A stretch of DNA of 64,000 nt from Bifidobacterium mizhiense (GTDB taxonomy: Bacteria > Actinomycetota > Actinomycetes > Actinomycetales > Bifidobacteriaceae). The notes beneath the pieces were generated by a model. It was not told the DNA's origin, made no database searches, and saw only the letters and a list, made by a program, of their open reading frames with translations. The translations under genes and the position numbers were made by a program. This document shows, in pieces, positions 1 to 7,622 of the stretch; the stretch's first letter is position 1; each line of letters starts with the position of its first letter. The stretch spans positions 1 to 64,000 of the forward strand of contig NZ_BPWE01000003.1 of assembly GCF_020884755.1 (NCBI RefSeq). The letters run 5' to 3'.

Positions 1-469
1 TCTGGTTCTCATTCCCCAATCGAACAGGAACGGGCACCCCTGCAAGACCCCTATTAACAACCCGACCTATTAACAACCACCCAACACGCTTACAGCCACA
101 AGGCCAAACCCCCAACATAAACAACGCGTTTAGTTCCTATAGCCCACCCATGCCGAAGCCAAGATTAGGACACCCCGACAAACTCCGTTACGGCATCAAG
201 GGATAATCTTCGCCAATCACTGTCGGCAATCTATAGAACCCACACCTCGATCAAATCTTTAACCTCGACTAACCAGCATTGTTTTTATCTCCCACCTAAC
301 AGGATAGAGCTCGCTCAGACTCCCATTCTTCATTGTGAATCATGCCTGCCACAACCTTTGTGCCGACAAACCTCCAAGGGCCTTACAATTATTCTGATTA
401 AAAATGTCGCAGTCTATCTGCAAACAGATTCATGGGCTCATCGCAACGACTCTGGAGGCTTGCACAACA
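1..469. other. Non-coding lead region, AT-rich
   Basis: No convincing gene is seen on either strand. The stretch is clearly richer in A+T than the rest of the window. It contains a 13-base direct repeat (50-62 and 66-78) described separately. The end of the region (about 380-410) is A+T-rich and could hold a promoter for the downstream ADP-ribosylglycohydrolase cluster, but I could not identify a convincing -35/-10 pair. It probably combines the control region of the cluster with that of a gene lying to the left of the window. Confidence 0.5.
50..78. repeat. Two 13-base direct repeats (CCTATTAACAACC)
   Basis: CCTATTAACAACC occurs at 50-62 and again at 66-78, separated by three bases, giving a 16-base period. 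Tandem sites of this kind are often operators for a regulator binding as a direct repeat. No target gene can be assigned; the cluster to the right starts almost 400 bases away, so a gene beyond the left edge is equally possible. Confidence 0.6.
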
Positions 470-1465
470 ATGACCAGAACTGAAAAGGGCGCACTTGGCG
501 CGCTTACTGGGCTATCCTTGGGAGACGCACTGGGCATGCCCACGCAGAGCATGAGTCCAGCAGCCATCCATGAGGCCTACGGCAGGGTTGACACCCTTCG
601 TGATGCTATTGCGGATCAGCCGATAGCTCCCGGTATGCCTGCGGGATCTGTGACCGATGACACCGAGCAGGCACTGATTGTCGCAGAACTGATCATCGAG
701 GGCAGAGGACACATCGATCCCAAAGAGTTCGCTAAGCGCCTTCTGGCCTGGGAGGACGGCATGAAGTCACGCGGATCACTCGACCTGCTCGGGCCATCCA
801 CCAAGCTGGCCCTGGAACAGGTTCGCCATGGCGCGGACATCATGACAACAGGAAGGACCGGCACCACCAATGGGGCGGCCATGCGAGTCGCCCCGGTAGG
901 GATAGCCAACAGGCCCGAAGACACCAGACGGCTGGCCAATCGCATCTACGAGTCCTGCCAGGTCACCCACGACACGGTCGCAGGCTTTCAAGGCGCAGCG
1001 CTGATCGCTACGACAGTCAGTCTGGGACTTGAAGGAATGACCGTTCGCCAGGCACTGAATGAGTCCTTGCGCCTGGTACCCGCCATGGAAACCGCCGGAG
1101 CCTGGACACCCAAGGCATCGGTTCCCGCTCGGGCCCGCCAGGCAATACAAGTGTCCGAAGAATTCAGCGATGAGGACGACTTCGAACGCCACCTCATCGA
1201 AGACTGCGGCACTTCGGTGGAGGCCAATGAGTCTGTGGCAGCCGCTTTTGCCCTGGCCTGGAGATTCGCCGACGATCCCCAATCGGCTCTATTCGTCGCG
1301 GTCAACCTGGGCGGCGATACGGACACCATCGCTGCCATGACTGGCGCAATGACCGGCGCATGCACCGGCCCCGAGGTGTTCGACCCTGCACTCTGCTCCC
1401 AGGTGGCTTCGGTATCTCACCTTGACCTGCAGAAAACTGCCCGTGGCCTGATTACCCTAAGGTAA
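470..1465 (+). CDS. ADP-ribosylglycohydrolase family protein (DraG/ARH fold)
   Basis: 331 residues, close to the usual length of the family. The binuclear magnesium-site motifs are present: TDDTEQ at about residues 62-67, THDT at 166-169 and GGDTDT at 281-286, plus the conserved LSLGDALG near the N terminus and GAAMRVAPVG at about 135-144. Such enzymes cleave N- or O-glycosidic bonds to (ADP-)ribose. I chose the ATG at 470 because GGAGG lies 11 bases upstream; an ATG at 404 would add 22 residues not resembling the family. The next gene begins about 150 bases downstream in the same direction, followed by a sugar kinase, so this hydrolase probably acts on a ribosyl-containing nucleoside-like compound brought in by the permease, as suggested for E. 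coli YegU beside YegT and YegV. Actual substrate unknown. Confidence 0.85.
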   Translation: MTRTEKGALGALTGLSLGDALGMPTQSMSPAAIHEAYGRVDTLRDAIADQPIAPGMPAGSVTDDTEQALIVAELIIEGRGHIDPKEFAKRLLAWEDGMKSRGSLDLLGPSTKLALEQVRHGADIMTTGRTGTTNGAAMRVAPVGIANRPEDTRRLANRIYESCQVTHDTVAGFQGAALIATTVSLGLEGMTVRQALNESLRLVPAMETAGAWTPKASVPARARQAIQVSEEFSDEDDFERHLIEDCGTSVEANESVAAAFALAWRFADDPQSALFVAVNLGGDTDTIAAMTGAMTGACTGPEVFDPALCSQVASVSHLDLQKTARGLITLR

Positions 1466-1618
1466 AGCGCAAAACGGATACGACAGAATCCTTCAGGAAT
1501 ACAAGAATATAAAATCCAGTCAACCCTGAGATCATGGGGTCCACCCAGACCACACCACAGGCCTGACCAGACAATCCATCGCTGCATCCAGTACATCGTG
1601 AGTCAAAGGAGACAATCC

Positions 1619-3085
1619 ATGTCAACTGCACCAAAAGAGGGCACCATCCTCTCCAGAGTTGAGCAAAGGGGCATCGAACCCGTGCCCGAGGATCAGAGGA
1701 ACGGGTCGCCCGGTCAGCTCTTCTGGGTCTGGTTCGCCGCCAACATCTCGATCCTGGGAATCCCTCTGGGAGCTACCCTGATTGCCCAGGGCCTCAACCT
1801 CTGGCAGGCCGTGCTCGCCACGACCATCGGAGCCTTCGGATCCTTCGCACTGGTCGGCATCATTTCCATAGCCGGCAAAAGAGGCGGCGCCCCCACGCTG
1901 ACCCTGTCCCGAGCCATTTTCGGCGTCAGAGGCAATGCGGGCCCCACACTGGTGGCTCTGCTATCCAGGCTGGGCTGGGAGACGGTGAACACGATGACTG
2001 GCGCTTTTGCCCTGCTCTCCCTGATCGCCATCATCTTCGGCACATCAGCTGATGCCAAGCGCTCCCCCTTCCTGACCTTCGTCTGTATTGCCGTCTTCGT
2101 AGCCTTGACCGTGGTGGTCTCGGCCGCAGGCCACGCCTTCATCCTCACTGTGCAGAAGTGGGCCACCTGGATATTCGGAGCCCTTACCCTCTTGGTAGCC
2201 ATCTATCTGGCCACGACCGTCGACTGGTCCTCCTTCATCGGCAATGCCCCCGGGTCAGCCAGCGCCTTCCTGATCGGAGTCGGCACCATAGCCGCAGGGA
2301 CGGGCATCGGCTGGGTCAATTCCGGCGCAGACATGGCCCGCTACCAAAAGACCTCGGTGAAATCGGGCTCTCTGATCCTGACTGCAGCGGCCGGCGCCGG
2401 CATCCCCCTGGTCGTGGTTATCGGCCTGGGATCGGTCCTGACAGCAGGCAACTCCACCATTGCCTCCGCCGCTGATCCGGTCGCCGCGGTTCGAAGCGCC
2501 CTGCCCGCCTGGGTTTCGATTCCCTATCTGATTGCCGCCTTCGCTGGGTTGCTCATGTCAAACAACCTGTCCGTATATTCGGCCGGCCTTACCACCATCA
2601 CCCTGGGCATCAGAATTCCCCGCGTCTATGCGGTCGTCGTCGATGTGGTGGTGACCACCTGCGGAGCCCTGTACTTCACGCTGGGCTCCGACGGGTTCTA
2701 CGGTCCCTTTGTTACCTTTATCTCTTTGCTGGCAGTGCCGCTGAGCACCTGGGCAGGCATCTTCCTGTCAGATATGATCTTCCGCAAGCGCTACGATTCG
2801 GACGGCCTTCTGAATTTGCGAGCCGATTCCCCATACTGGTACTGGCACGGCATCAACCTCCCGGCCATCGTCAGCTGGCTGGTGGGGATAGTCGTCGGCT
2901 TCCTGTTCGTGACGGCCCAGGTCTCCAAGAACGAGGTCTGGTTCTCAGGACCGCTGGCCGGCAGCTTCCTGGGCAGGAACGGCCTGGCATGGCTGGTATC
3001 CCTCCTGCTGGGAGGAATCCTCTATGCCATTTTGCACCTCCTCTCCAAGGACTCCGTGGCGGTGAGGAGCAGCGGTAATGACTGA
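1619..3085 (+). CDS. NCS1-family purine/pyrimidine (nucleobase or nucleoside) permease
   Basis: 488-residue, very hydrophobic protein with about 12 predicted membrane segments and the cytosine/purine permease layout: a soluble N terminus of about 40 residues, then LFWVWFAANISILGIPLG, the GxFGS-type loop after TM2, and GVRGNAGPTL after the second helix pair. The NCS1 family imports nucleobases, allantoin, hydantoins or related compounds by cation symport. The ATG at 1619 is preceded by AAAGGAG at good spacing; an in-frame GTG at 1598 is less likely. The gene overlaps the following kinase by 8 bases, so the two are translationally coupled. Placement between a ribosyl hydrolase and a PfkB kinase suggests transport of a nucleoside-like substrate rather than a free base. 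Confidence 0.85.
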   Translation: MSTAPKEGTILSRVEQRGIEPVPEDQRNGSPGQLFWVWFAANISILGIPLGATLIAQGLNLWQAVLATTIGAFGSFALVGIISIAGKRGGAPTLTLSRAIFGVRGNAGPTLVALLSRLGWETVNTMTGAFALLSLIAIIFGTSADAKRSPFLTFVCIAVFVALTVVVSAAGHAFILTVQKWATWIFGALTLLVAIYLATTVDWSSFIGNAPGSASAFLIGVGTIAAGTGIGWVNSGADMARYQKTSVKSGSLILTAAAGAGIPLVVVIGLGSVLTAGNSTIASAADPVAAVRSALPAWVSIPYLIAAFAGLLMSNNLSVYSAGLTTITLGIRIPRVYAVVVDVVVTTCGALYFTLGSDGFYGPFVTFISLLAVPLSTWAGIFLSDMIFRKRYDSDGLLNLRADSPYWYWHGINLPAIVSWLVGIVVGFLFVTAQVSKNEVWFSGPLAGSFLGRNGLAWLVSLLLGGILYAILHLLSKDSVAVRSSGND

Positions 3086-4046
3086 ACCCAGCATCCTTCA
3101 TCTCGGTCAGGTGGTGATTGATCTGAGCATGAACATCGACCACCTCCCGGAACGCGGAGGGGACATTTTCGCCAGGCGAACCGCCATAAAGGTCGGCGGC
3201 GGATACAACGTGATCCAGGCAGCCAGGCGGATGGGGGCACCCATAGCCTACATGGGGGCGATCGGCACAGGTCCGATGGCGGACATGGCCCGTGGAGCCC
3301 TTGCTGCCCTGCAGGTTCCCGCACAAGGGCCTGTGCTGGACGACTGTGACACCGGATACTCGGTAGCCATGATCGAACCCTCGGGTGAACGCACCTTTGT
3401 ATCGGCGAGGGGCGCAGAGACCCGGGTACCGGAGGGCACCTACGAAAGCATGAATCTGGTTCCCGGTGATGTCATCTACCTGAGTGGGTATTCCTTCTGC
3501 CACAAGGACAACACCCGAAGCCTGCTCGGTTTTGCTGAGAAACACCAGGGCGAAGGATTTCCGGTGCTCTTCGACCTGGGACCCATGGTGGCAGATATTG
3601 CACCGGATGTGCTTGATGCGGTCAACGGTCTGCATCCTATCTGGTCCCTCAACGAACGCGAGGGACCAATCCTGGCGAAACGTCTAGGGTGCCAACCCGA
3701 AACTGGCGACGTTACTGAGTTGGAATCCCTCTGCCGCTCGCTTTCGTTGAGACTGGACAGTCCGGTGGTTCTCAGGGCTGGGGCCCGCGGTGCCTGGTAC
3801 TACCAACCCAAGGATGCAATGCAGAGCCAGTACATTCCCACCCCGCAAGTCCATGCCATAGACACCAACGGTGCAGGCGATGCACACTCGGGCGTCCTCT
3901 GCGCGGGCATCTTCCAAGGTCTGCCCATTGAGGAGGCCCTGGTGCTGGCCAACTGTGCAGGAGCACTTTCCACTACCCAGCGGGGTCCAGCCACATGCCC
4001 AAGTGAAGAAGCCATACGAAAGGCCGCCAGCTCCCTGCAATGGTGA
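3078..4046 (+). CDS. PfkB-family carbohydrate/nucleoside kinase
   Basis: 322 residues, typical for ribokinase-fold kinases. The substrate-binding GGGYN motif lies at residues 40-44 and the ATP/anion-hole signature DTNGAGD at 262-268, with Asp268 the expected catalytic base. PfkB members phosphorylate sugars or nucleosides such as ribose, adenosine, inosine or pseudouridine. The start codon lies within the last codons of the permease gene, showing tight coupling. With the upstream hydrolase and permease this makes a three-gene uptake and salvage cassette equivalent in logic to E. coli yegTUV, though with an NCS1 rather than a NupG-type transporter. The substrate cannot be told from sequence. 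Confidence 0.88.
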   Translation: MTEPSILHLGQVVIDLSMNIDHLPERGGDIFARRTAIKVGGGYNVIQAARRMGAPIAYMGAIGTGPMADMARGALAALQVPAQGPVLDDCDTGYSVAMIEPSGERTFVSARGAETRVPEGTYESMNLVPGDVIYLSGYSFCHKDNTRSLLGFAEKHQGEGFPVLFDLGPMVADIAPDVLDAVNGLHPIWSLNEREGPILAKRLGCQPETGDVTELESLCRSLSLRLDSPVVLRAGARGAWYYQPKDAMQSQYIPTPQVHAIDTNGAGDAHSGVLCAGIFQGLPIEEALVLANCAGALSTTQRGPATCPSEEAIRKAASSLQW

Positions 4047-4070
4047 CCGGCGCAAAACCGGAGGAAACAA

Positions 4071-4103
4071 AGGCGGCCGCCGACTTCATGCCGACGGCCG
4101 CTT
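4071..4103. terminator. Bidirectional terminator hairpin between convergent genes
   Basis: GCGGCCG at 4073-4079 pairs with CGGCCGC at 4095-4101, extended by one G-U and one A-U pair. It sits between the kinase gene ending at 4046 and the convergent glycerol dehydrogenase gene ending at 4136. There is no long T-run on either side. Confidence 0.5.
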
Positions 4104-4135
4104 GGTCTCTCAACGAGGGGCCAGAGAATGACGTA

Positions 4136-5221
4136 TCAGAGCTGCTTGCCCAGCTGATCGGCTGCGCGCAGGGCGTGAGCCACATCGGTGGGGGTCACCT
4201 CGAATGGCATGTTGCCCATGGTCTCGTCAGGGCCGCAGGCATGCTCGCCGACCTTGAGCAGATCCTCCTCGCTGGCCTGCCCGATGCCGATCTGCTCCAG
4301 GGAGGTGGGCAGACCCACGCTGCGGAAGAAGTCATAGACCCCGCGAGTCTCCTCCAGGGGCCGATCCTCAAGGACCAGCTGGGCCAAGGTGCCGAAGGCC
4401 ACTTTTTCGCCGTGCAGCATGGAGTGGGTGCCCTCCAGGGCGGTCATCCCGTCATGAATGGCGTGGGCTGCAGCCAGGCCGGAGCTCTCGAAGCCCAGAC
4501 CGCTCAGCAGCGTATTGGCCTCGATGATCTTCTCAAAGGCGGCTGTGCGGACACCGGCCTTGGCCGCGGCCACGGCCTTGACCCCATCCTCCAGCAGGGT
4601 GTCGCGGCAGAGACGGGCCAGGGCGAAGGCAGCCATGGTGGCGTGTCCCCCGGTCATGGTCACGGCGTTCGACTGCACACAGGCGGCCGCCTCGTAATAG
4701 GTGGCGAAGGCATCGCCCAGTCCTGACACCAAGAAGCGCACCGGAGCCTTGGCGATGACGTCGGTATCCATCAGGACCACGTTGGGGTTGGCAGGCAGGG
4801 GCAGGTAACGGTCAAAGACGCCCTCGGGCGTGTAGAGCACGGACAGCCTTGAGCATGGCGCATCCGAGGAGGCCGCCGTGGGAACAATCATGACCGGCAG
4901 GTGGGCAAAGTGAGCCACAGCCTTGGCGGTATCCAAGGTCTTGCCGCCGCCGATGCCGATCACCGCGTCGCTGCTGCCCAAATGGGCACGATGACGGTCG
5001 ATCTCCTCCATGGAGCACTCGCCGCCGAATTTCATCAGTTCGTAGGGGATCCCATCGTGCTCAAAGGAGGCGACAATGTCGTCGTGGTAGAGCCCGTCGA
5101 TGACCGGATCGACGATCAGATGGGCGCCCTTGGTGCCCAGAGCCGCGTATTCTCCAGCCAGCTTTCCCATGGCGCCCTCCTGCTGAACATAGGAGCCGGG
5201 AGAGCACAGAACCTTGCGCAT
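4136..5221 (-). CDS. gldA: Glycerol dehydrogenase (iron/zinc-containing alcohol dehydrogenase family)
   Basis: 361 residues, the normal size for GldA. It oxidises glycerol to dihydroxyacetone with NAD+, or runs in reverse as a redox sink. The NAD-binding GGGKTLDTAKA motif is near residue 91, and the metal-site histidines are expected in AAHAIHDGM and in LHGEKVAFG. The N terminus (RKVLCSPGSYVQQEGAM) is the family's typical beginning. The ATG at 5221 has AGAAAGGTG upstream. A CRP-type palindrome lies about 80 bases upstream (5296-5311). The gene stands alone, with a hairpin after its stop codon. Confidence 0.9.
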   Translation of the reverse strand: MRKVLCSPGSYVQQEGAMGKLAGEYAALGTKGAHLIVDPVIDGLYHDDIVASFEHDGIPYELMKFGGECSMEEIDRHRAHLGSSDAVIGIGGGKTLDTAKAVAHFAHLPVMIVPTAASSDAPCSRLSVLYTPEGVFDRYLPLPANPNVVLMDTDVIAKAPVRFLVSGLGDAFATYYEAAACVQSNAVTMTGGHATMAAFALARLCRDTLLEDGVKAVAAAKAGVRTAAFEKIIEANTLLSGLGFESSGLAAAHAIHDGMTALEGTHSMLHGEKVAFGTLAQLVLEDRPLEETRGVYDFFRSVGLPTSLEQIGIGQASEEDLLKVGEHACGPDETMGNMPFEVTPTDVAHALRAADQLGKQL

Positions 5222-5295
5222 ACATACACCTTTCTCATCGCTGATCCCGCCTTCGGGACCAGGTCCTTAGTGACGAGCCTCTTGGCCCGTCTGAA

Positions 5296-5311
5296 AGTGA
5301 CCCTAGTCACA
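5296..5311 (-). promoter_or_regulatory. CRP/GlxR-type palindrome upstream of gldA
   Basis: On the minus strand the sequence reads TGTGA-CTAGGG-TCACT, matching the TGTGA-N6-TCACA operator of CRP/GlxR-type regulators in nine of ten fixed positions. It is centred about 82 bases upstream of the gldA start, a position suited to activation. A second such site lies upstream of pflB (31591-31606). The binding protein is not in this window; assignment is by motif only. Confidence 0.55.
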
Positions 5312-5349
5312 TTACATGGTGAGATGGGTGTGCCGCGCCGTGCAACCGG

Positions 5350-6276
5350 TCAGTTATGAGGCAAGGAATTGGTCGTGCTCGTCGGCGACGACTGGGGTGT
5401 GGAAGCCGTACTTGAGGGGCTGGGCGTGGAGCCGGTCGCATCGGCAGACGGCGAAGGCGAGCTCGTGGGGTTCCCTCCCTGCTGTTGACCTTGCCCGGAT
5501 CCCTGTTCATTGCCTTGGTGCTGATTCGTTCCCGAAGGCTGATTCTGGGGGGCACCCGGGGTCGCCTGGTCTTCAGGCTGCTCAGTACGCTGTGCAGGCT
5601 TGGAGGGGGTCTCTTCCTCATGGCTGGGGGTTACCTGGCTGGTCGAAGGGCTGACCACGTTGCGGACCACCTTGTCGGTGCCTTCGCCTTTGGTCAGGGC
5701 ATTGATGGCCAGGGCGGACAGCAGCACGGCCACCAAAGCGCTGACCACGGAGACGATGATGACGTTGCGGCGGCGCTGATCCAGTTTCTTTTTGTTGGTT
5801 GCCGCGATGGGGGCCGCGTGGGCCCGAGGACCATTATTGGACGAAATGGTTCTGCCGGTCTTGGCTGCCGACTTTTCGCCACCGACAGGAGGCATGACCT
5901 GCGTGGATCCATCAACCGGCGCCATGACCTGGGTGGACCCGTCGGCAGCACCGCTGGAATCGTCCGCAGTGCCCTTCCCCTGTGCTGGCAAGACCGTGGT
6001 CTGTCCATCCGCGGCTGAATCGGAATTCGAATCCGTCTTGGAATCGTCATCATCCTGATCGGCACTGCCAACCACGGACTCCTGGAGCTTCTGACCGGAG
6101 GCTTCCAAGACATTCTTGTAGATCTGCGAGGCCACAGCAGAAACGATGGAACCGATGGCTACACCAATGATGGATCCCGCCACGCCGATCTTGGCGGCTA
6201 GCCAGAAGGAGGTCATGGCTGCAAGAGCGCCGGCGACGATCTGCGCCCAGGAAATGTCATGAAAGAACTGCTTCAC
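5350..6276 (-). CDS. Membrane-anchored low-complexity protein, unknown function
   Basis: 308 residues from a GTG start. The layout is clear although the function is not. The first 50 residues hold one or two Gly/Ala/Ile-rich membrane segments (around residues 12-48). An acidic stretch with DQDDDDSK follows at about 72-79, then a short tandem repeat DGSTQVMAPV / DGSTQVMPPV at about 112-131. A Lys/Arg cluster near residue 165 precedes a further membrane segment (about 172-192). The last 110 residues are rich in Ser, Thr, Pro, Gln and Asn and look disordered and probably extracytoplasmic. I do not recognise a domain. The gene lies alone between gldA and the histidine phosphatase, both on the same strand. 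Confidence 0.75.
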   Translation of the reverse strand: MKQFFHDISWAQIVAGALAAMTSFWLAAKIGVAGSIIGVAIGSIVSAVASQIYKNVLEASGQKLQESVVGSADQDDDDSKTDSNSDSAADGQTTVLPAQGKGTADDSSGAADGSTQVMAPVDGSTQVMPPVGGEKSAAKTGRTISSNNGPRAHAAPIAATNKKKLDQRRRNVIIVSVVSALVAVLLSALAINALTKGEGTDKVVRNVVSPSTSQVTPSHEEETPSKPAQRTEQPEDQATPGAPQNQPSGTNQHQGNEQGSGQGQQQGGNPTSSPSPSADATGSTPSPSSTASTPQSSPTSTTNSLPHN

Positions 6277-6371
6277 TCCGACCCCTTTTGATCCAACGGC
6301 TGGTTGCTGCGCTCTTATGGTAGCTGGTGGTCATGGCGATCCTGTGATGGTCGGCCGACCGCCCAAGCACC

Positions 6372-7112
6372 TCAATCGGTCTGGACCAGCCCTCGGGGAT
6401 TGTCCCAGTCCCCACGCATGGCGATGGCAGGACCGCGATTGTAGTCGATCATGGACCAGCGCAAACCGCCGTCTGGCAGGTCTCGTGGCATCAATCGCGC
6501 CCAGTGGGCATTGCGCATGGTGACCAGACCCAGGTATTCGGGATATTCACTGGCCATGCCCAGCAGAGCCTGGAGGGCCTGGGCTATGAAGGACCCGTGG
6601 GAGAAGACCATGAGATCCGTGTCTGGACCAGCCCGGTGGATCCAACGGTTCAGGGTTTCCAGACCGCGCTTACCTACCTGGGCCTTGGTCTCGGCACCGT
6701 GCAGCAGCTCTCCCCCGGCGCCCCGGGACCAGGATTCATAGTCCTCGGGCCAACGTTGACGAACCTCCTCGGCGCTGGCCCCCTCCCACTCGCCAAAGCT
6801 GCGCTCACGCAGCCCGGGATCAAGATGGACCGTCTGGCCCAAGGGGTCGGCAAAGGCATGAGCGGTGGCGGCAGCCCGACCCAGGTCAGAGGAAACCACC
6901 AGCAGATGACGGTCTTGAGGAGCGCCATCCACGTACTCAGCCCGGAGCTCCTCGGCAGCCCTCTCCACCTGCCAGCGGCCAACACTGTTGAGGGGAATGT
7001 CGATCTGGCCCTGCATCCGGTGCTTCGCATTATATGAAGTCTGCCCGTGACGGACCACGGTCATGGAGCGCACATGCCGTCCATCCTCGACGGTGGCAAC
7101 CGAGTCAGTCAT
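6372..7112 (-). CDS. Histidine phosphatase family protein (phosphoglycerate-mutase-like)
   Basis: 246 residues. The phospho-accepting RHG motif is in VVRHGQTSYNAKHR near the N terminus and the second catalytic histidine in FSHGSF towards the C terminus, as in cofactor-independent phosphatases and mutases of this superfamily. The start at 7112 gives an 8-base overlap with the rsfS stop codon, and AGGAAAG just upstream (inside rsfS) serves as ribosome-binding site; a longer start at 7157 would overlap rsfS by over 50 bases and is rejected. Coupling to rsfS is common in actinobacteria, where the phosphatase is often annotated as phosphoglycerate mutase or a glucosyl-3-phosphoglycerate phosphatase relative. 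Substrate unknown. Confidence 0.85.
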   Translation of the reverse strand: MTDSVATVEDGRHVRSMTVVRHGQTSYNAKHRMQGQIDIPLNSVGRWQVERAAEELRAEYVDGAPQDRHLLVVSSDLGRAAATAHAFADPLGQTVHLDPGLRERSFGEWEGASAEEVRQRWPEDYESWSRGAGGELLHGAETKAQVGKRGLETLNRWIHRAGPDTDLMVFSHGSFIAQALQALLGMASEYPEYLGLVTMRNAHWARLMPRDLPDGGLRWSMIDYNRGPAIAMRGDWDNPRGLVQTD

Positions 7113-7581
7113 GGCTTTCCTGCGGATCGGCGAAACGGCTGCGCAGATCATCCCCATTCAGATCGTCCGCCTTGGAGGCCAACTGGCTATCCGGGTCATC
7201 ATCGGCGAGGGTGAAGGGGTGCTCCAGCTGCAGGTCCACCTGGGGGCAGTCCTTCCAAAGCCGTTCCAGATCGTAGTAGGCCCGGGCCTGCTTGTGCATG
7301 ATGTGGATGACGAAATCACCGTAGTCCAGCAGAACCCACTGGGCCTCCTGGACGCCCTCCCGTGAGCGGGGATCCAGGTTCTTCTGCAGGTGGAGCTGCT
7401 TCTCCACCTCCTCGGCGATGGCCAGGACCTGACGTTCGTTGCTGCCGGTGGCCACCATGAAGATATCAGTGATGGCGATAGGCCGGGAGACGTCGAAGGC
7501 CACGATGTCCATGGCCTTGACATCGTTGGCAGCCCGAGCGGCCACCCGGACCGCGTCGATGGATTCCTGCAATGCTGGCAC
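7105..7581 (-). CDS. rsfS: Ribosomal silencing factor RsfS
   Basis: 158 residues from GTG. RsfS (formerly Iojap/YbeB) binds ribosomal protein L14 and blocks joining of the two subunits when nutrients are scarce. Family features visible are the DIVAFDVSRPIAITDIF segment, the VATGSNERQVLAIA segment and the WVLLDYGDFVIHIMHKQARAYYDLERLW segment. The C-terminal 30 residues are a poorly conserved acidic tail. It overlaps the histidine phosphatase by 8 bases and follows glmU by 41 bases on the same strand. Confidence 0.93.
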   Translation of the reverse strand: MPALQESIDAVRVAARAANDVKAMDIVAFDVSRPIAITDIFMVATGSNERQVLAIAEEVEKQLHLQKNLDPRSREGVQEAQWVLLDYGDFVIHIMHKQARAYYDLERLWKDCPQVDLQLEHPFTLADDDPDSQLASKADDLNGDDLRSRFADPQESHD

Positions 7582-7622
7582 TTGTCACGCCTTTCCTTGT
7601 TGTGGAGCCGATGCTCCCATAG

